In this document: in pieces, positions 36,015-43,730 of the stretch
Layout: every line of letters begins with the position of its first letter
Numbering within the stretch: the first letter of the stretch is position 1
Assembly (NCBI GenBank): GCA_963765075.1
Contig: CAVXVA010000008.1
Location: forward strand, 558,001-622,000
Direction of reading: 5' to 3'
Length of the DNA stretch: 64,000 bases
DNA from: JAENVU01 sp963765075
Lineage (GTDB): Bacteria > Actinomycetota > Acidimicrobiia > IMCC26256 > JAENVU01
The notes under the pieces: generated by a model
Seen by the model: the letters and a program-made list of their open reading frames with translations, nothing else
Told to the model about the DNA's origin: nothing
Databases searched by the model: none
Made by a program: the position numbers and the translations under genes

Positions 36015-36704
36015 TCAGCCCTTACATCGGTACCCGTCGTTGCGGAGGGTCTTGCCGATAAGTGTGCTGAGTTGGGTGTAGTTGCGGGCGACAGGTCCCC
36101 GGCACGCCCGCAGGAGGACCGGGTCGACCGTCGCGTTTCCGGCGGCATTGATCTTGCTGTAGTGGAGGTGGGGGCCGGTTGCGATACCCGACTCACCACT
36201 CCAGCCGATCAGCTGGCCGGTCATGACCCGGGTCGACGGCGTCGCCGAGATGCCGGTCTGCACCTGGCTCAAGTGGACGTACATCGAGAACGTGCCGTCG
36301 TCGTGCCGGACGCGGATCCGGGTGCCGGTCATCCCTTGGTCGATACACCACTGCACGGCGTCTGCGTACGTGCCGCCCGGTGGGATGTGGGTATTCGGGT
36401 TGCAGGGGCGAGGATCGATCGACACGAAGTCAACGTTGCCGGCGGCAGTGGCGTAGATCGGGGTGCCGACGGGCATCCGGAAATCGATCGCGGGAGATTC
36501 ATGGTTCGGGCCTCGGGCTGTTCCCCAGGTGGCGGTGACCGTGAACATGCCGCGGAATGGAACGGCGCGCACCACGGCAACCGCCGCGCTCGCGGGTGGT
36601 GCTTCGGCCGGGCCCAACGCCGATGCGGCGAGCGCCGCCAGGCACCCGACGATCGCGACGCGGCGGAGGCGGTGGTGCCATCTCGCGGTCGGCGTCGAGG
36701 TCAT
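36015..36704 (-). CDS. Secreted M23-family metallopeptidase
   Basis: 229 residues. A signal peptide (RRVAIVGCLAALAASALGPA) precedes an M23/LytM domain: the zinc pair HESPAIDF (HxxxxxD) and HLHYS at about residues 67-76 and 189-193, with GTPIYATAAGNVDFVS as the conserved first strand. It probably cleaves peptidoglycan crosslinks outside the cell. A cysteine pair (RPCNPN and WCIDQG) may form a disulfide. ATG 36704 gives a normal signal peptide. It is divergent from the truncated isochorismatase, with less than 100 bases between. Confidence 0.88.
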   Translation of the reverse strand: MTSTPTARWHHRLRRVAIVGCLAALAASALGPAEAPPASAAVAVVRAVPFRGMFTVTATWGTARGPNHESPAIDFRMPVGTPIYATAAGNVDFVSIDPRPCNPNTHIPPGGTYADAVQWCIDQGMTGTRIRVRHDDGTFSMYVHLSQVQTGISATPSTRVMTGQLIGWSGESGIATGPHLHYSKINAAGNATVDPVLLRACRGPVARNYTQLSTLIGKTLRNDGYRCKG

Positions 36705-36799
36705 GACTGCCTATCGGTACCGAGTTTTCGGTCCGAGATGAACTATCCGACCTATTTGTCGGACGTTCCGGGGGTCGGAGTCGAGACCTCACCGAGGCC

Positions 36800-37222
36800 G
36801 TGCCCGTGATCCGGGTGCAGCATTCGGCCGATGATCTGCCGGAGGGCTCCGAGGGTTGGCAGTACGTACCCGAGCTGGTGCGGAATGACGACGAACCGCT
36901 GATCCACAAGCGGTATGGCGACTCGTTCGAGGCGACGGACTTGGAGTCGGTGTTGGCGGAACGAGGTGTGGGGCGGCTCGTGGTGACCGGCGCGCGGACC
37001 GATGCGTGCGTTCGGATGACGCTGCACGGCGCGCTCGTGCGGGGCTACGACGCGACACTCATGGCCCATGCCCACACGACCGGGGACATGCGCCAGTGGG
37101 GCGCGCCGATGGGACCCGACCAGGCCATCGAGTACGCCAACCTCTACTGGCAGTTCTCTTCGGCGGATGGCCGGACCGGTTCGACCGCCACCACCGCGGA
37201 GATCGACTTCGCCGCACCCTGA
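36800..37222 (+). CDS. Isochorismatase-family protein, N-terminally truncated remnant
   Basis: The GTG at 36800 starts in mid-fold: VPVIRVQHSADDLPEGSEGW is normally the third strand of isochorismatase-family hydrolases, and the Lys in LIHKRYGDSFEATDL and the Cys in GARTDACVRMT (nucleophile) are present. The first strand and helix with the catalytic Asp (usually about 35 residues) are absent, and the upstream frame (FVGRSGGRSRDLTEA) does not contain them. Only about 95 bases lie between it and the M23 gene start. It is likely a deletion remnant and not active. Confidence 0.7.
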   Translation: MPVIRVQHSADDLPEGSEGWQYVPELVRNDDEPLIHKRYGDSFEATDLESVLAERGVGRLVVTGARTDACVRMTLHGALVRGYDATLMAHAHTTGDMRQWGAPMGPDQAIEYANLYWQFSSADGRTGSTATTAEIDFAAP

Positions 37223-37255
37223 CGACCGGCGATCGGGTGTCTACGCTCGGCGACC

Positions 37256-38146
37256 ATGGCAGTGGGGAAGCGAGAGTTGGTACTCCAGTCCGACGAGGTG
37301 TGGGAGCGGATCCGTCCGCGGGTCGACGGGTTGACCGACGACGAGTATTTCTGGGAGCCGGTGCCCGGTTGTTGGACGATCCGCCAACGCGCTGACGGCC
37401 GGTGGACTGCGGACGGCACGCTTCCGCGTCCGGAACCCGAACCCTTCACCACCATCGCGTGGCGCCTCTGGCACCTGATCGACATGTACGGGGAGGATCG
37501 CGCGCCAAGGTGGCTGGACGTCCCCGCGCACGGGGAGGCGATCGGCCTCGACAGCCCCGACCCGTCGCCGCCGTCGACGGCAGCCGCCGCGGTTTCGATG
37601 CTGGACGCGGCTCACGACCGGTGGGACGCACACCTCGCGCAGTCAGACGATCAGGGGCTGGCCGAGCGCGTCGGCAAGGTCGGAGGCCAGTACGCCGACC
37701 GCACCCGAGCGGAGTACGTGTTGCACATGCTCGACGAGTTCATCCACCACGGTGCCGAGATCGGGCTGCTGCGTGACCAGTGGCTTTGGCGGGAGTCGGG
37801 CGTGGTGGCGGACCCGGTGGTCGAGCGCGTGATCCGCGGTGACCTCAGTGTGCTCGCCGAGTTTGCCGACCAGGCGCCGAGTGCGGATCTCGTCGGGTAC
37901 GCGGCGGCCTACGGCCGGTGGGACGTGATGGTGGGTCTCCTCGAACGGGGCGCGCCCGTCAGTACCGCAGGTCGGACGCCGCTGCACCTTGCCGCTGGAG
38001 CTGGTGAGCTCGACGTGGTGAAGGTGCTGTTGGACCACGGGGCCGACATCTCGGCCCGAGACCCTGAGTTTCATGCCACGCCGTCGCAATGGGCCGACTT
38101 TCTCCGGCGTCCGAACGTGGCCGCATACCTCAGCGGTCTCGGTTGA
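37256..38146 (+). CDS. DinB-domain protein fused to ankyrin repeats
   Basis: 296 residues. Residues 1-175 are a DinB four-helix bundle: EPVPGCWTIRQRADGRWTAD, FTTIAWRLWHLIDMYGED (His on helix 2), and YVLHMLDEFIHHGAEIGLLR with His residues for the second metal site. Residues about 190-290 carry ankyrin repeats: VERVIRGDLSVLAEFADQAP, GYAAAYGRWDVMVGLLERGA, and the classic TPLHLAAGAGELDVVKVLLD. Ankyrins mediate protein-protein contact, so this DinB protein may be recruited to a partner. The start is ATG 37256, with 33 bases after the isochorismatase remnant. Combined domain order is unusual. Confidence 0.82.
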   Translation: MAVGKRELVLQSDEVWERIRPRVDGLTDDEYFWEPVPGCWTIRQRADGRWTADGTLPRPEPEPFTTIAWRLWHLIDMYGEDRAPRWLDVPAHGEAIGLDSPDPSPPSTAAAAVSMLDAAHDRWDAHLAQSDDQGLAERVGKVGGQYADRTRAEYVLHMLDEFIHHGAEIGLLRDQWLWRESGVVADPVVERVIRGDLSVLAEFADQAPSADLVGYAAAYGRWDVMVGLLERGAPVSTAGRTPLHLAAGAGELDVVKVLLDHGADISARDPEFHATPSQWADFLRRPNVAAYLSGLG

Positions 38147-38178
38147 CCGGACGGCGACCGACCAGTCAACCTCCCGGC

Positions 38179-39003
38179 ATGCCGATCGCGCGCCAAGGTG
38201 ATGTCGAGATCTACTTCGAGGTGTTCGGATCCGATTCGGACCCGACGCTGCTGTTGATCAACGGGAACGCCTCGCAGTGCATCAACTACGACGAAGAGTG
38301 GTGCGAGAAGTTCGTCAGGCAGGGGTACCGCGTCATCCGGTTCGACAATCGCGACGTCGGTCTGTCGTCGAAGCTCGACGGGCAGGACTACACCCTGTGT
38401 GACATGGCCGCCGACGCGGTCGCGGTCCTCGACGCGGTGCACGCCTCGCGCGCCCATGTGATGGGGGTGTCAATGGGCGGGATGATCGCGCAACGGCTCG
38501 CGATCGACCATGGTGACCGGTTGCTCTCGCTCACCTCGGTGATGTCCGCCACGGGCGAGGGCGAGTACGGCCGCAGTTCACCGGAGGCGTTGGAGGCGAT
38601 CCTCGGCCCGTCCCCACAGTCGCGCGACGAGGCCATGGACAAGGAAGTCGCCGACCGGCGGATCTACGGGTCGAAACCCGAGTGGATCGACGAGCCCTAT
38701 CTGCGGGCCCGCGCCGGACGGGCGTTCGACCGGTGCTGGTGCCCGGAAGGGGGTCGTCGGCAGGTACAGGCAATCATCGCCGACGGCAGTCGCGCCGACG
38801 CGCTCCGAAGGGTCACCGTGCCGACGCTGGTGATGCACGGAGATCGGGACACCCTCATCGACCCGAGCGGCGGCCGCCGGACCGCGGAGCTCATCCCCGG
38901 CGCGCGCTACATCGAGATCGCAGGCATGGGCCACGACTACCCGTCGGCGGTCTGGGACGAATGGGTGCAGATTTGGGCCGAGTTTGCAGCTTCGGTCCCG
39001 TGA
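38179..39003 (+). CDS. Alpha/beta hydrolase
   Basis: 274 residues with the alpha/beta hydrolase fold: LLINGNASQCINYDEEW near residue 28, DNRDVGLSS, and the nucleophile elbow GVSMGGMIAQ with Ser near 98. The acid Asp is in VMHGDRDTLID and the His in GMGHDYPSAVW. It is closest to peroxidase/esterase-type hydrolases. The open frame starts upstream but overlaps the preceding gene; ATG 38179 is the normal family start. No ribosome site is obvious. It ends just before a large inverted repeat. Confidence 0.87.
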   Translation: MPIARQGDVEIYFEVFGSDSDPTLLLINGNASQCINYDEEWCEKFVRQGYRVIRFDNRDVGLSSKLDGQDYTLCDMAADAVAVLDAVHASRAHVMGVSMGGMIAQRLAIDHGDRLLSLTSVMSATGEGEYGRSSPEALEAILGPSPQSRDEAMDKEVADRRIYGSKPEWIDEPYLRARAGRAFDRCWCPEGGRRQVQAIIADGSRADALRRVTVPTLVMHGDRDTLIDPSGGRRTAELIPGARYIEIAGMGHDYPSAVWDEWVQIWAEFAASVP

Positions 39004-39010
39004 CCCGTCT

Positions 39011-39058
39011 ACTTTTTGTCTGCAGCGGGGTCGTACCACCCCCCTGCAGACAAAAAGT
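39011..39058. repeat. Large inverted repeat between convergent genes
   Basis: Arms ACTTTTTGTCTGCAG (39011-39025) and CTGCAGACAAAAAGT (39044-39058) are perfectly complementary; inner bases add a further 5-bp pairing after one mismatch. It lies eight bases past the hydrolase stop and 28 beyond the stop of the leftward sulfatase fusion. The T-run is on the outer left and the A-run on the outer right, opposite to a standard terminator, so it may be a hairpin-type dispersed repeat or a binding site that also ends transcription. Confidence 0.65.
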
Positions 39059-39085
39059 CGCGTTGGGGAGGGCAGCGGTCGTGAC

Positions 39086-41674
39086 TTATGCGGGACCTGC
39101 TGGGGTCGTGGTGCCATCGGCGACGAGTTGGAGGAGTTCTCGGGCGACCATCGGTCCCGCGTTCTGGTTCTGTCCGGTCACGAGGTTGCCGTCGACGACC
39201 CAGTGGTTGGCCAGCGGGTCACGAAACTTCGTCGCGCTCTCGAAGAGTGCACCCTTCGCCCGCATCTCGGTCTCGGGGTGCTGGGGCGTGATCTGGATGC
39301 CGAGTTCTCGGACCTGCTTGTCGGTGACGGCGGAGATCCGGCGTCCCTCGACCAACGGCCGGCCGTCGGGGGACCGCGCGTTGCGGAGTCCCAGCGGCCC
39401 GTGGCACACCCCGCCGATCGCGCGGCCCAAGGCGTTGGCTCGGGTCATCTGGTCGGCCAACTCGACCGACGTGCCGAAGTCGAACGCGGCGCCCCACCCA
39501 CCGGCGAGGAACACGATGTCGTAGTCGGCCATGTCGAGTTCGCCGATCGCCAACGAATGCGTGACCTTGGCCCGGAGGTCGTCGTCGGCGAGGAACCGGT
39601 CATCGTGTTCACAGCGGACGACGGGCTTGAGCGAGAGCGGATCGACGGGGATCGTGCCGCCGAGCGGACTGGCGAGGTCGACGGCCATCCCGGCGTCGTG
39701 GAACACGTAGTACGGCGCGGTCATTTCGCTGGCAAAGACGCCGGTGGGTTTGCCGATGTCGAGCACCCCGTGGTTCGTGCACACGATGAGGGCTCGCCGT
39801 CCGATGAGCACGGGGGCGCGTGCCGCATCGTCGTCGGCGGGATGCAGGCCCAGCTTCTGGACCAACCGCCGGAGCGCCCGTGCGGGTGGCGGCGGGGTCT
39901 TGGCGGGCGGGCCCGCGGTCGGCACTCGGGGTGCGTACGGCCAGGGGTGGTGACGCTCGGGAATGCACTCGGCTCGTTCGTGCTTCAGGCGTGATTGCAG
40001 GACATCACGGAGTTCCACGAGATCGGGGTCCGACCATCGGTTCCTTGCTTCGATGGGATCACTCGTGAGGTCGTACAGCTCCCACTGATCGTCGAGCGGT
40101 TCGCAACGGTAGGTCGGACCGCCGATCCCGGTGGCCGCGAGGTGGCGGACTCCGGGCTCGGTCCAGGTGGCGGGATCGTCGAAGGTCCGCACCAACTTCC
40201 ACAGGTGGCCGGCACCGCCGTGTGCGTCGGCGTCGTCGACCCGCACCACGAGACCTTCGAAGTTGGCCGCGACGTGCGCGGGCACCTGGATCCGCAACGG
40301 CATCGGTGGCTTCGCCACTCGTCCGAGGCGACGGGCGACGCCGGACGCGCCACTGTCGCCTTCGAGCATGTTGTCGCGCGTCATCACGTAGACCGCGCGG
40401 TCGGCATCGGCCGACGCGCCCTCGACCACCGGCATGAGGTCGCGACCTGGGAGGCGGTGGACCTCGGAAAAGGTTCCGGCGAGGTCGCTCGCGACCGAGT
40501 CGACGTCGATGCCCGCCGCGGCGAGCAACGTGGGGACGAGGTCCACGTGCGAGCTGGGCGCGTCGATCGTCCGGGCGGTGGTCTCACGCTCGCCGATGCG
40601 GGCGATCACGAACGGAACCCGGGTGGCCTCGTCGTACAGGTTGAACCACTTCTGGTGCAGTCCGCCGTGGGCTCCGAGGAGCTCACCGTGATCCGACGTG
40701 CGCACGAGCACCGCGTCGGTCGAACCGCCGTCGGTCACCGCCCGGCGCACCCGGTCGAGCGGACCGTCGACCTCGGCGTGGAGCCGGTAGTAGAGGTCCC
40801 GGTACTCCTGCGCGTTGTTCCGGTAGATCCGAGCCACCGCGGGCACCGGCCCGTAGCCCGAGTAATACGACTCGCGATAGGCGACCTGCGCGGCGGGTTT
40901 GGTCGAGAGGTCTTCGGTCGCCGTCGGGGCCGCGGGCACCGCCGGTGGGTCGAGCGGCGACGGCGTGAGCGGGTTGCGTCGCTTCCACGCGGGGAACAGC
41001 ACGATGTCGTGGGGGTTCACGAAACTGGCGACGAGGAGGAACGGTCGGAGGGCGGCGGCATCACCCGAACGCCGACGGGCATAACGATCCTCGAGCCAGG
41101 CGACCACCCGATCGGCGATCAGCGGATCCCGGCGGAGCCCGCTGTTGGCCAGGGGCGCACCATGGGGTTCGGGCCCGATCCAACCGGAGAAACCGAACGG
41201 CGCGAGCGGATCCGCGTCGCGATAGCGGGCGACCGCGGCAGAGTCGATCATCCCAGCGTCGTCGTTGGTGGCCAGCGGCTCGCCGGTGGTGCTGTCGAGC
41301 AGATCGGCGTGGGAGATGTGCCACTTGCCGTCGTAGTGAGTGTCGTAGCCCGCGGCACGGAACCAGTTGCCGAGCGTGGGAACTTCGCCGGGTCGCAACC
41401 AGCGCATGCGGCTGTCGTCGGCCATCTTGCCGAGCCCGTCGGTCTGGGTCACGCCGTGCAGGTCCGGGTACTGGCCGGTGAAGAGAGTCGGCCGGCTGGG
41501 CACGCACGCGAGCGAACCGGTGTAGTGCCGGCCGAACGACACGCCGTGATCATCGAACCAACGTCGCCCGGCCAGTGTGTCGCGCCGCCAGGCGAGGACG
41601 GCGTCGCTCTCGTACGGAGGGACCGCGCGCTCCTCGTCGGTCATGAGGATCACGATGTCGGGACGGTCGGTCAT
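39086..41674 (-). CDS. Sulfatase fused to a DJ-1/PfpI domain
   Basis: 862 residues. The first 580 form a type I sulfatase: RPDIVILMTDEERAVPPY with the metal Asp, and SLACVPSRPTLFTGQYPDLH with Cys57 in CxPSR, converted to formylglycine in this class; HWxxDGKWHIS and the late RTSDHGELLGAHGG with the second metal Asp and His. After a proline-rich linker, residues about 620-862 form a DJ-1/PfpI/Hsp31-type domain with the nucleophile Cys in GGVCHGPLG (about 757) and a Glu in ASEMTAPYYVF. ATG 41674 has GGAG five bases upstream and overlaps the SRPBCC stop as ATGA. Such a fusion is unusual. Confidence 0.87.
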   Translation of the reverse strand: MTDRPDIVILMTDEERAVPPYESDAVLAWRRDTLAGRRWFDDHGVSFGRHYTGSLACVPSRPTLFTGQYPDLHGVTQTDGLGKMADDSRMRWLRPGEVPTLGNWFRAAGYDTHYDGKWHISHADLLDSTTGEPLATNDDAGMIDSAAVARYRDADPLAPFGFSGWIGPEPHGAPLANSGLRRDPLIADRVVAWLEDRYARRRSGDAAALRPFLLVASFVNPHDIVLFPAWKRRNPLTPSPLDPPAVPAAPTATEDLSTKPAAQVAYRESYYSGYGPVPAVARIYRNNAQEYRDLYYRLHAEVDGPLDRVRRAVTDGGSTDAVLVRTSDHGELLGAHGGLHQKWFNLYDEATRVPFVIARIGERETTARTIDAPSSHVDLVPTLLAAAGIDVDSVASDLAGTFSEVHRLPGRDLMPVVEGASADADRAVYVMTRDNMLEGDSGASGVARRLGRVAKPPMPLRIQVPAHVAANFEGLVVRVDDADAHGGAGHLWKLVRTFDDPATWTEPGVRHLAATGIGGPTYRCEPLDDQWELYDLTSDPIEARNRWSDPDLVELRDVLQSRLKHERAECIPERHHPWPYAPRVPTAGPPAKTPPPPARALRRLVQKLGLHPADDDAARAPVLIGRRALIVCTNHGVLDIGKPTGVFASEMTAPYYVFHDAGMAVDLASPLGGTIPVDPLSLKPVVRCEHDDRFLADDDLRAKVTHSLAIGELDMADYDIVFLAGGWGAAFDFGTSVELADQMTRANALGRAIGGVCHGPLGLRNARSPDGRPLVEGRRISAVTDKQVRELGIQITPQHPETEMRAKGALFESATKFRDPLANHWVVDGNLVTGQNQNAGPMVARELLQLVADGTTTPAGPA

Positions 41675-42117
41675 CGGTGCTCCAGACGGTCGGCGAGCCC
41701 GGCGAGCATCACGTCGGATTGTTTGGCGAGCACGGTGCCGAGGATCCGGGCCGCGAGTTGCTGGGGTGGTCGGGGACCGAGATCGACGGAGCTGGTGAGG
41801 GTGACGTCGGTCGCGGCGTCGCCGGCCGGCACCAGGGTCCAGCGGTTGCGGACGTGGCGAACTCGCGGGGGGAATCCTTCGAGGTCGTACGCCAGCGCGT
41901 GCGGTGCATCGAGTTCGACGATGCGTTCGACGATGGTGTTCCGGCCCGCCTGGATGCGTCGGGTCGTCCCGATCACCGTGGCACTTCCTTCGGACCGGAG
42001 CAGGCACGAGTGGTCGACGTTGTCGGCCCAGGTGACGATGGCGCCGAAGTCGGCGAGCACGTCCCACACCGCCTGGTGCGTGGACGCGATCGTGCGGCGC
42101 CGGCTGATGTCGATCAT
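41671..42117 (-). CDS. SRPBCC-family protein
   Basis: A 148-residue START-like (polyketide cyclase/ligand-binding) domain: RTIASTHQAVWDVLADFGAIV is the first strand and helix, ADNVDHSCLLRSEG the loop, and RNRWTLVPAGDAATDVTLTS the central sheet. Members bind hydrophobic ligands or act on polyketides. The start is ATG 42117, with GGGAGG eight bases upstream; an earlier ATG (42159) would add 14 Arg-rich residues. Its stop overlaps the sulfatase fusion's ATG (ATGA), so the two proteins are made together, and the ligand may relate to the sulfatase substrate. Confidence 0.8.
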   Translation of the reverse strand: MIDISRRRTIASTHQAVWDVLADFGAIVTWADNVDHSCLLRSEGSATVIGTTRRIQAGRNTIVERIVELDAPHALAYDLEGFPPRVRHVRNRWTLVPAGDAATDVTLTSSVDLGPRPPQQLAARILGTVLAKQSDVMLAGLADRLEHR

Positions 42118-42240
42118 GGCGCGGTCCTCCCGGGGACGGCGGATGGCTCCTTCGCTCATTCCACACTACTAGGAGTTCAACTGTCAATACTTTGTGCGAT
42201 GACGACTCGCACTATCGCGACGGTCCGGTACGATCCGGGG
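42118..42240. promoter_or_regulatory. Divergent promoter between SRPBCC-sulfatase operon and TetR gene
   Basis: Read leftward, TTGACA is followed 18 bases later by TGGAAT, a plausible promoter for the SRPBCC-sulfatase operon. An imperfect palindrome ACTACTAGGAGT lies at 42165-42176. A TetR-family repressor encoded immediately to the right would normally bind within such a region. The match is suggestive only. Confidence 0.45.
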
Positions 42241-42843
42241 ATGGCCATCGACGAAATCGCGTCGACCGACGGGCGTCGCGCTCGCCGTGACCGCAACCGC
42301 ACTGCGGTCATCGATGCGATGTTCCAACTGCTCGACGAAGGGGTGGCGCCGCTCCAGACCGAGGCGATCGCCCTACGTGCCGGCGTGTCGGTGTCGTCGA
42401 TCTTCCGGTATTTCGAGAGCCTCGAGGATCTCCAGCAGGAGACCATCGACCGCCACTTCGCCCGGTTCGCGCCGCTCTTCGACGTCCCGGCGCTCGGCGA
42501 GGGTGCGCTCGACGAGCGCATCGATGCGCTGGTCGACGCGCGGCTGCGGCTCTACGGGAGCGTCGCGCCGGTCGCGCGCCTGGCTCGCTCGCGTGCCTGG
42601 GATCAACCGCGGATCGCGCAGACGTTGCACGCGGCCCGGCAGTCGTTCGTCGATCAGATCCGCAGCCAGTTCGCACTCGAACTCGCGCCGATGACTCGGG
42701 CGGCGGCCGACGATGCCGTGGCGCTCATCGACACGCTCACGGCGTTCGAATCATGGGACTTGCTCCGGACCACCCATGGCCGATCGGACCGGCTGATCCG
42801 CCGCGCGTGGACCGCCGGGCTGCACAGGTTCCTCACGCCGTAG
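42241..42843 (+). CDS. TetR-family transcriptional regulator
   Basis: 200 residues. The HTH is near residues 15-65 (RARRDRNRTAVIDAMFQLLD, then TEAIALRAGVSVSSIFRYFE with the recognition helix), and the C-terminal helical half is the ligand-binding dimer domain. It probably represses the divergent SRPBCC-sulfatase operon and itself. ATG 42241 is chosen for a standard TetR N-terminus; an earlier ATG at 42199 is also possible. The ligand is unknown. Confidence 0.87.
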   Translation: MAIDEIASTDGRRARRDRNRTAVIDAMFQLLDEGVAPLQTEAIALRAGVSVSSIFRYFESLEDLQQETIDRHFARFAPLFDVPALGEGALDERIDALVDARLRLYGSVAPVARLARSRAWDQPRIAQTLHAARQSFVDQIRSQFALELAPMTRAAADDAVALIDTLTAFESWDLLRTTHGRSDRLIRRAWTAGLHRFLTP

Positions 42844-42855
42844 CAACGCGCTTCG

Positions 42856-43692
42856 TCACCCGGCCGGGTGGACCTCCACGCGGTGGAGGTCGTCGCCGAG
42901 CTCGATCGTGCCCTCGAAGTGGTCCGCGGCGAGCGCCCGCCAGTCGTCGCCGCCACCGGAGGGGAACGTCGGCACGTAGTGGGTGAGCACGAGCGTCTGC
43001 ATGCCGGCACGCGCGGCGGTCTGCGCGGCCTCCGCGGGTGAGGAGTGATAGTCCAAGGTGTCGATCATCCGCGGCACCGGGATGTTCTCGATGATGTCTT
43101 TTCGGATCACCGTGTGCACGAGGGCCTGCGCCCCCTGGCACAGTGCGTCGAGACCGCGGCAGGGCACCGTGTCGCCGGCCGTGACGACCGACGCGCCTTG
43201 ATAGTCGAAGCGGTACCCGATGCTGGGCTCGACCGGTTTGTGGTCGGTGGGTGCCGCGGTGATCCGCACGTCACCGCCGAGTTCGACGACGCCGTCGGTG
43301 ACCTCGATCACCTCGACCGGCGGTGGGTACGCGAGATCGGCGTGGTGCGCGATGCGGTAGCTGATGTCGGGGCCGAGCGAGGCCACGATGTGGTCGACGA
43401 CCGCGCGGGTGCCGACCGGGCCGACGATCGTCAGCGGGGTCGGCTCGAACGTCAGGATCCAGCGACTCGTGATCACGTCGTTCAAATCGGTGATGTGATC
43501 GCTGTGGAGGTGAGTGAGCAACACGGCCCGGAGCTGTCCCGCGCCGCTCATCGCGCCGGCCAGCCGCATGAGGACGCCACGGCCCGCGTCGACGAGGTAC
43601 TGCTCGGCGCCGCCGGCGATCAGCGTCGCGGGTCCCGCTCGATTGGGATCGGGCATGGGGGAGCCGGTGCCGAGCAGAGTGATGGCGAGCAT
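42856..43692 (-). CDS. RNase Z/AtsA-like metallo-beta-lactamase-fold hydrolase
   Basis: 278 residues with an intact dinuclear site: THLHSDHITDL gives His61, His63, Asp65 and His66; TDHKPVEPSIGYRF and SVVTAGDTVPCRGLD supply the later His and Asp, and VLTHYVPTF the last His. The motif pattern is that of the ElaC/RNase Z-like and arylsulfatase AtsA-like group, so it could be an RNA-processing or sulfate/ester hydrolase. Next to two sulfatase genes, an AtsA-like esterase role is attractive. ATG 43692 gives the normal MLAITLLGTGSPMP start. Same strand as the second sulfatase, which lies upstream by 38 bases. Confidence 0.85.
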   Translation of the reverse strand: MLAITLLGTGSPMPDPNRAGPATLIAGGAEQYLVDAGRGVLMRLAGAMSGAGQLRAVLLTHLHSDHITDLNDVITSRWILTFEPTPLTIVGPVGTRAVVDHIVASLGPDISYRIAHHADLAYPPPVEVIEVTDGVVELGGDVRITAAPTDHKPVEPSIGYRFDYQGASVVTAGDTVPCRGLDALCQGAQALVHTVIRKDIIENIPVPRMIDTLDYHSSPAEAAQTAARAGMQTLVLTHYVPTFPSGGGDDWRALAADHFEGTIELGDDLHRVEVHPAG

Positions 43693-43730
43693 GCTGGGGG
43701 TCCTTGTCGTCGATCGTGATCGGGGAGCGG

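Noticed and set aside
39011..39058. Canonical Rho-independent terminator
   Set aside because: The T-run precedes the stem and the A-run follows it, the reverse of a standard terminator, so it is listed as an inverted repeat.
39995..42172. Rightward 725-codon frame opposite the sulfatase fusion
   Set aside because: Shadow frame lacking any domain, while the opposite strand has a formylglycine site and DJ-1 residues.
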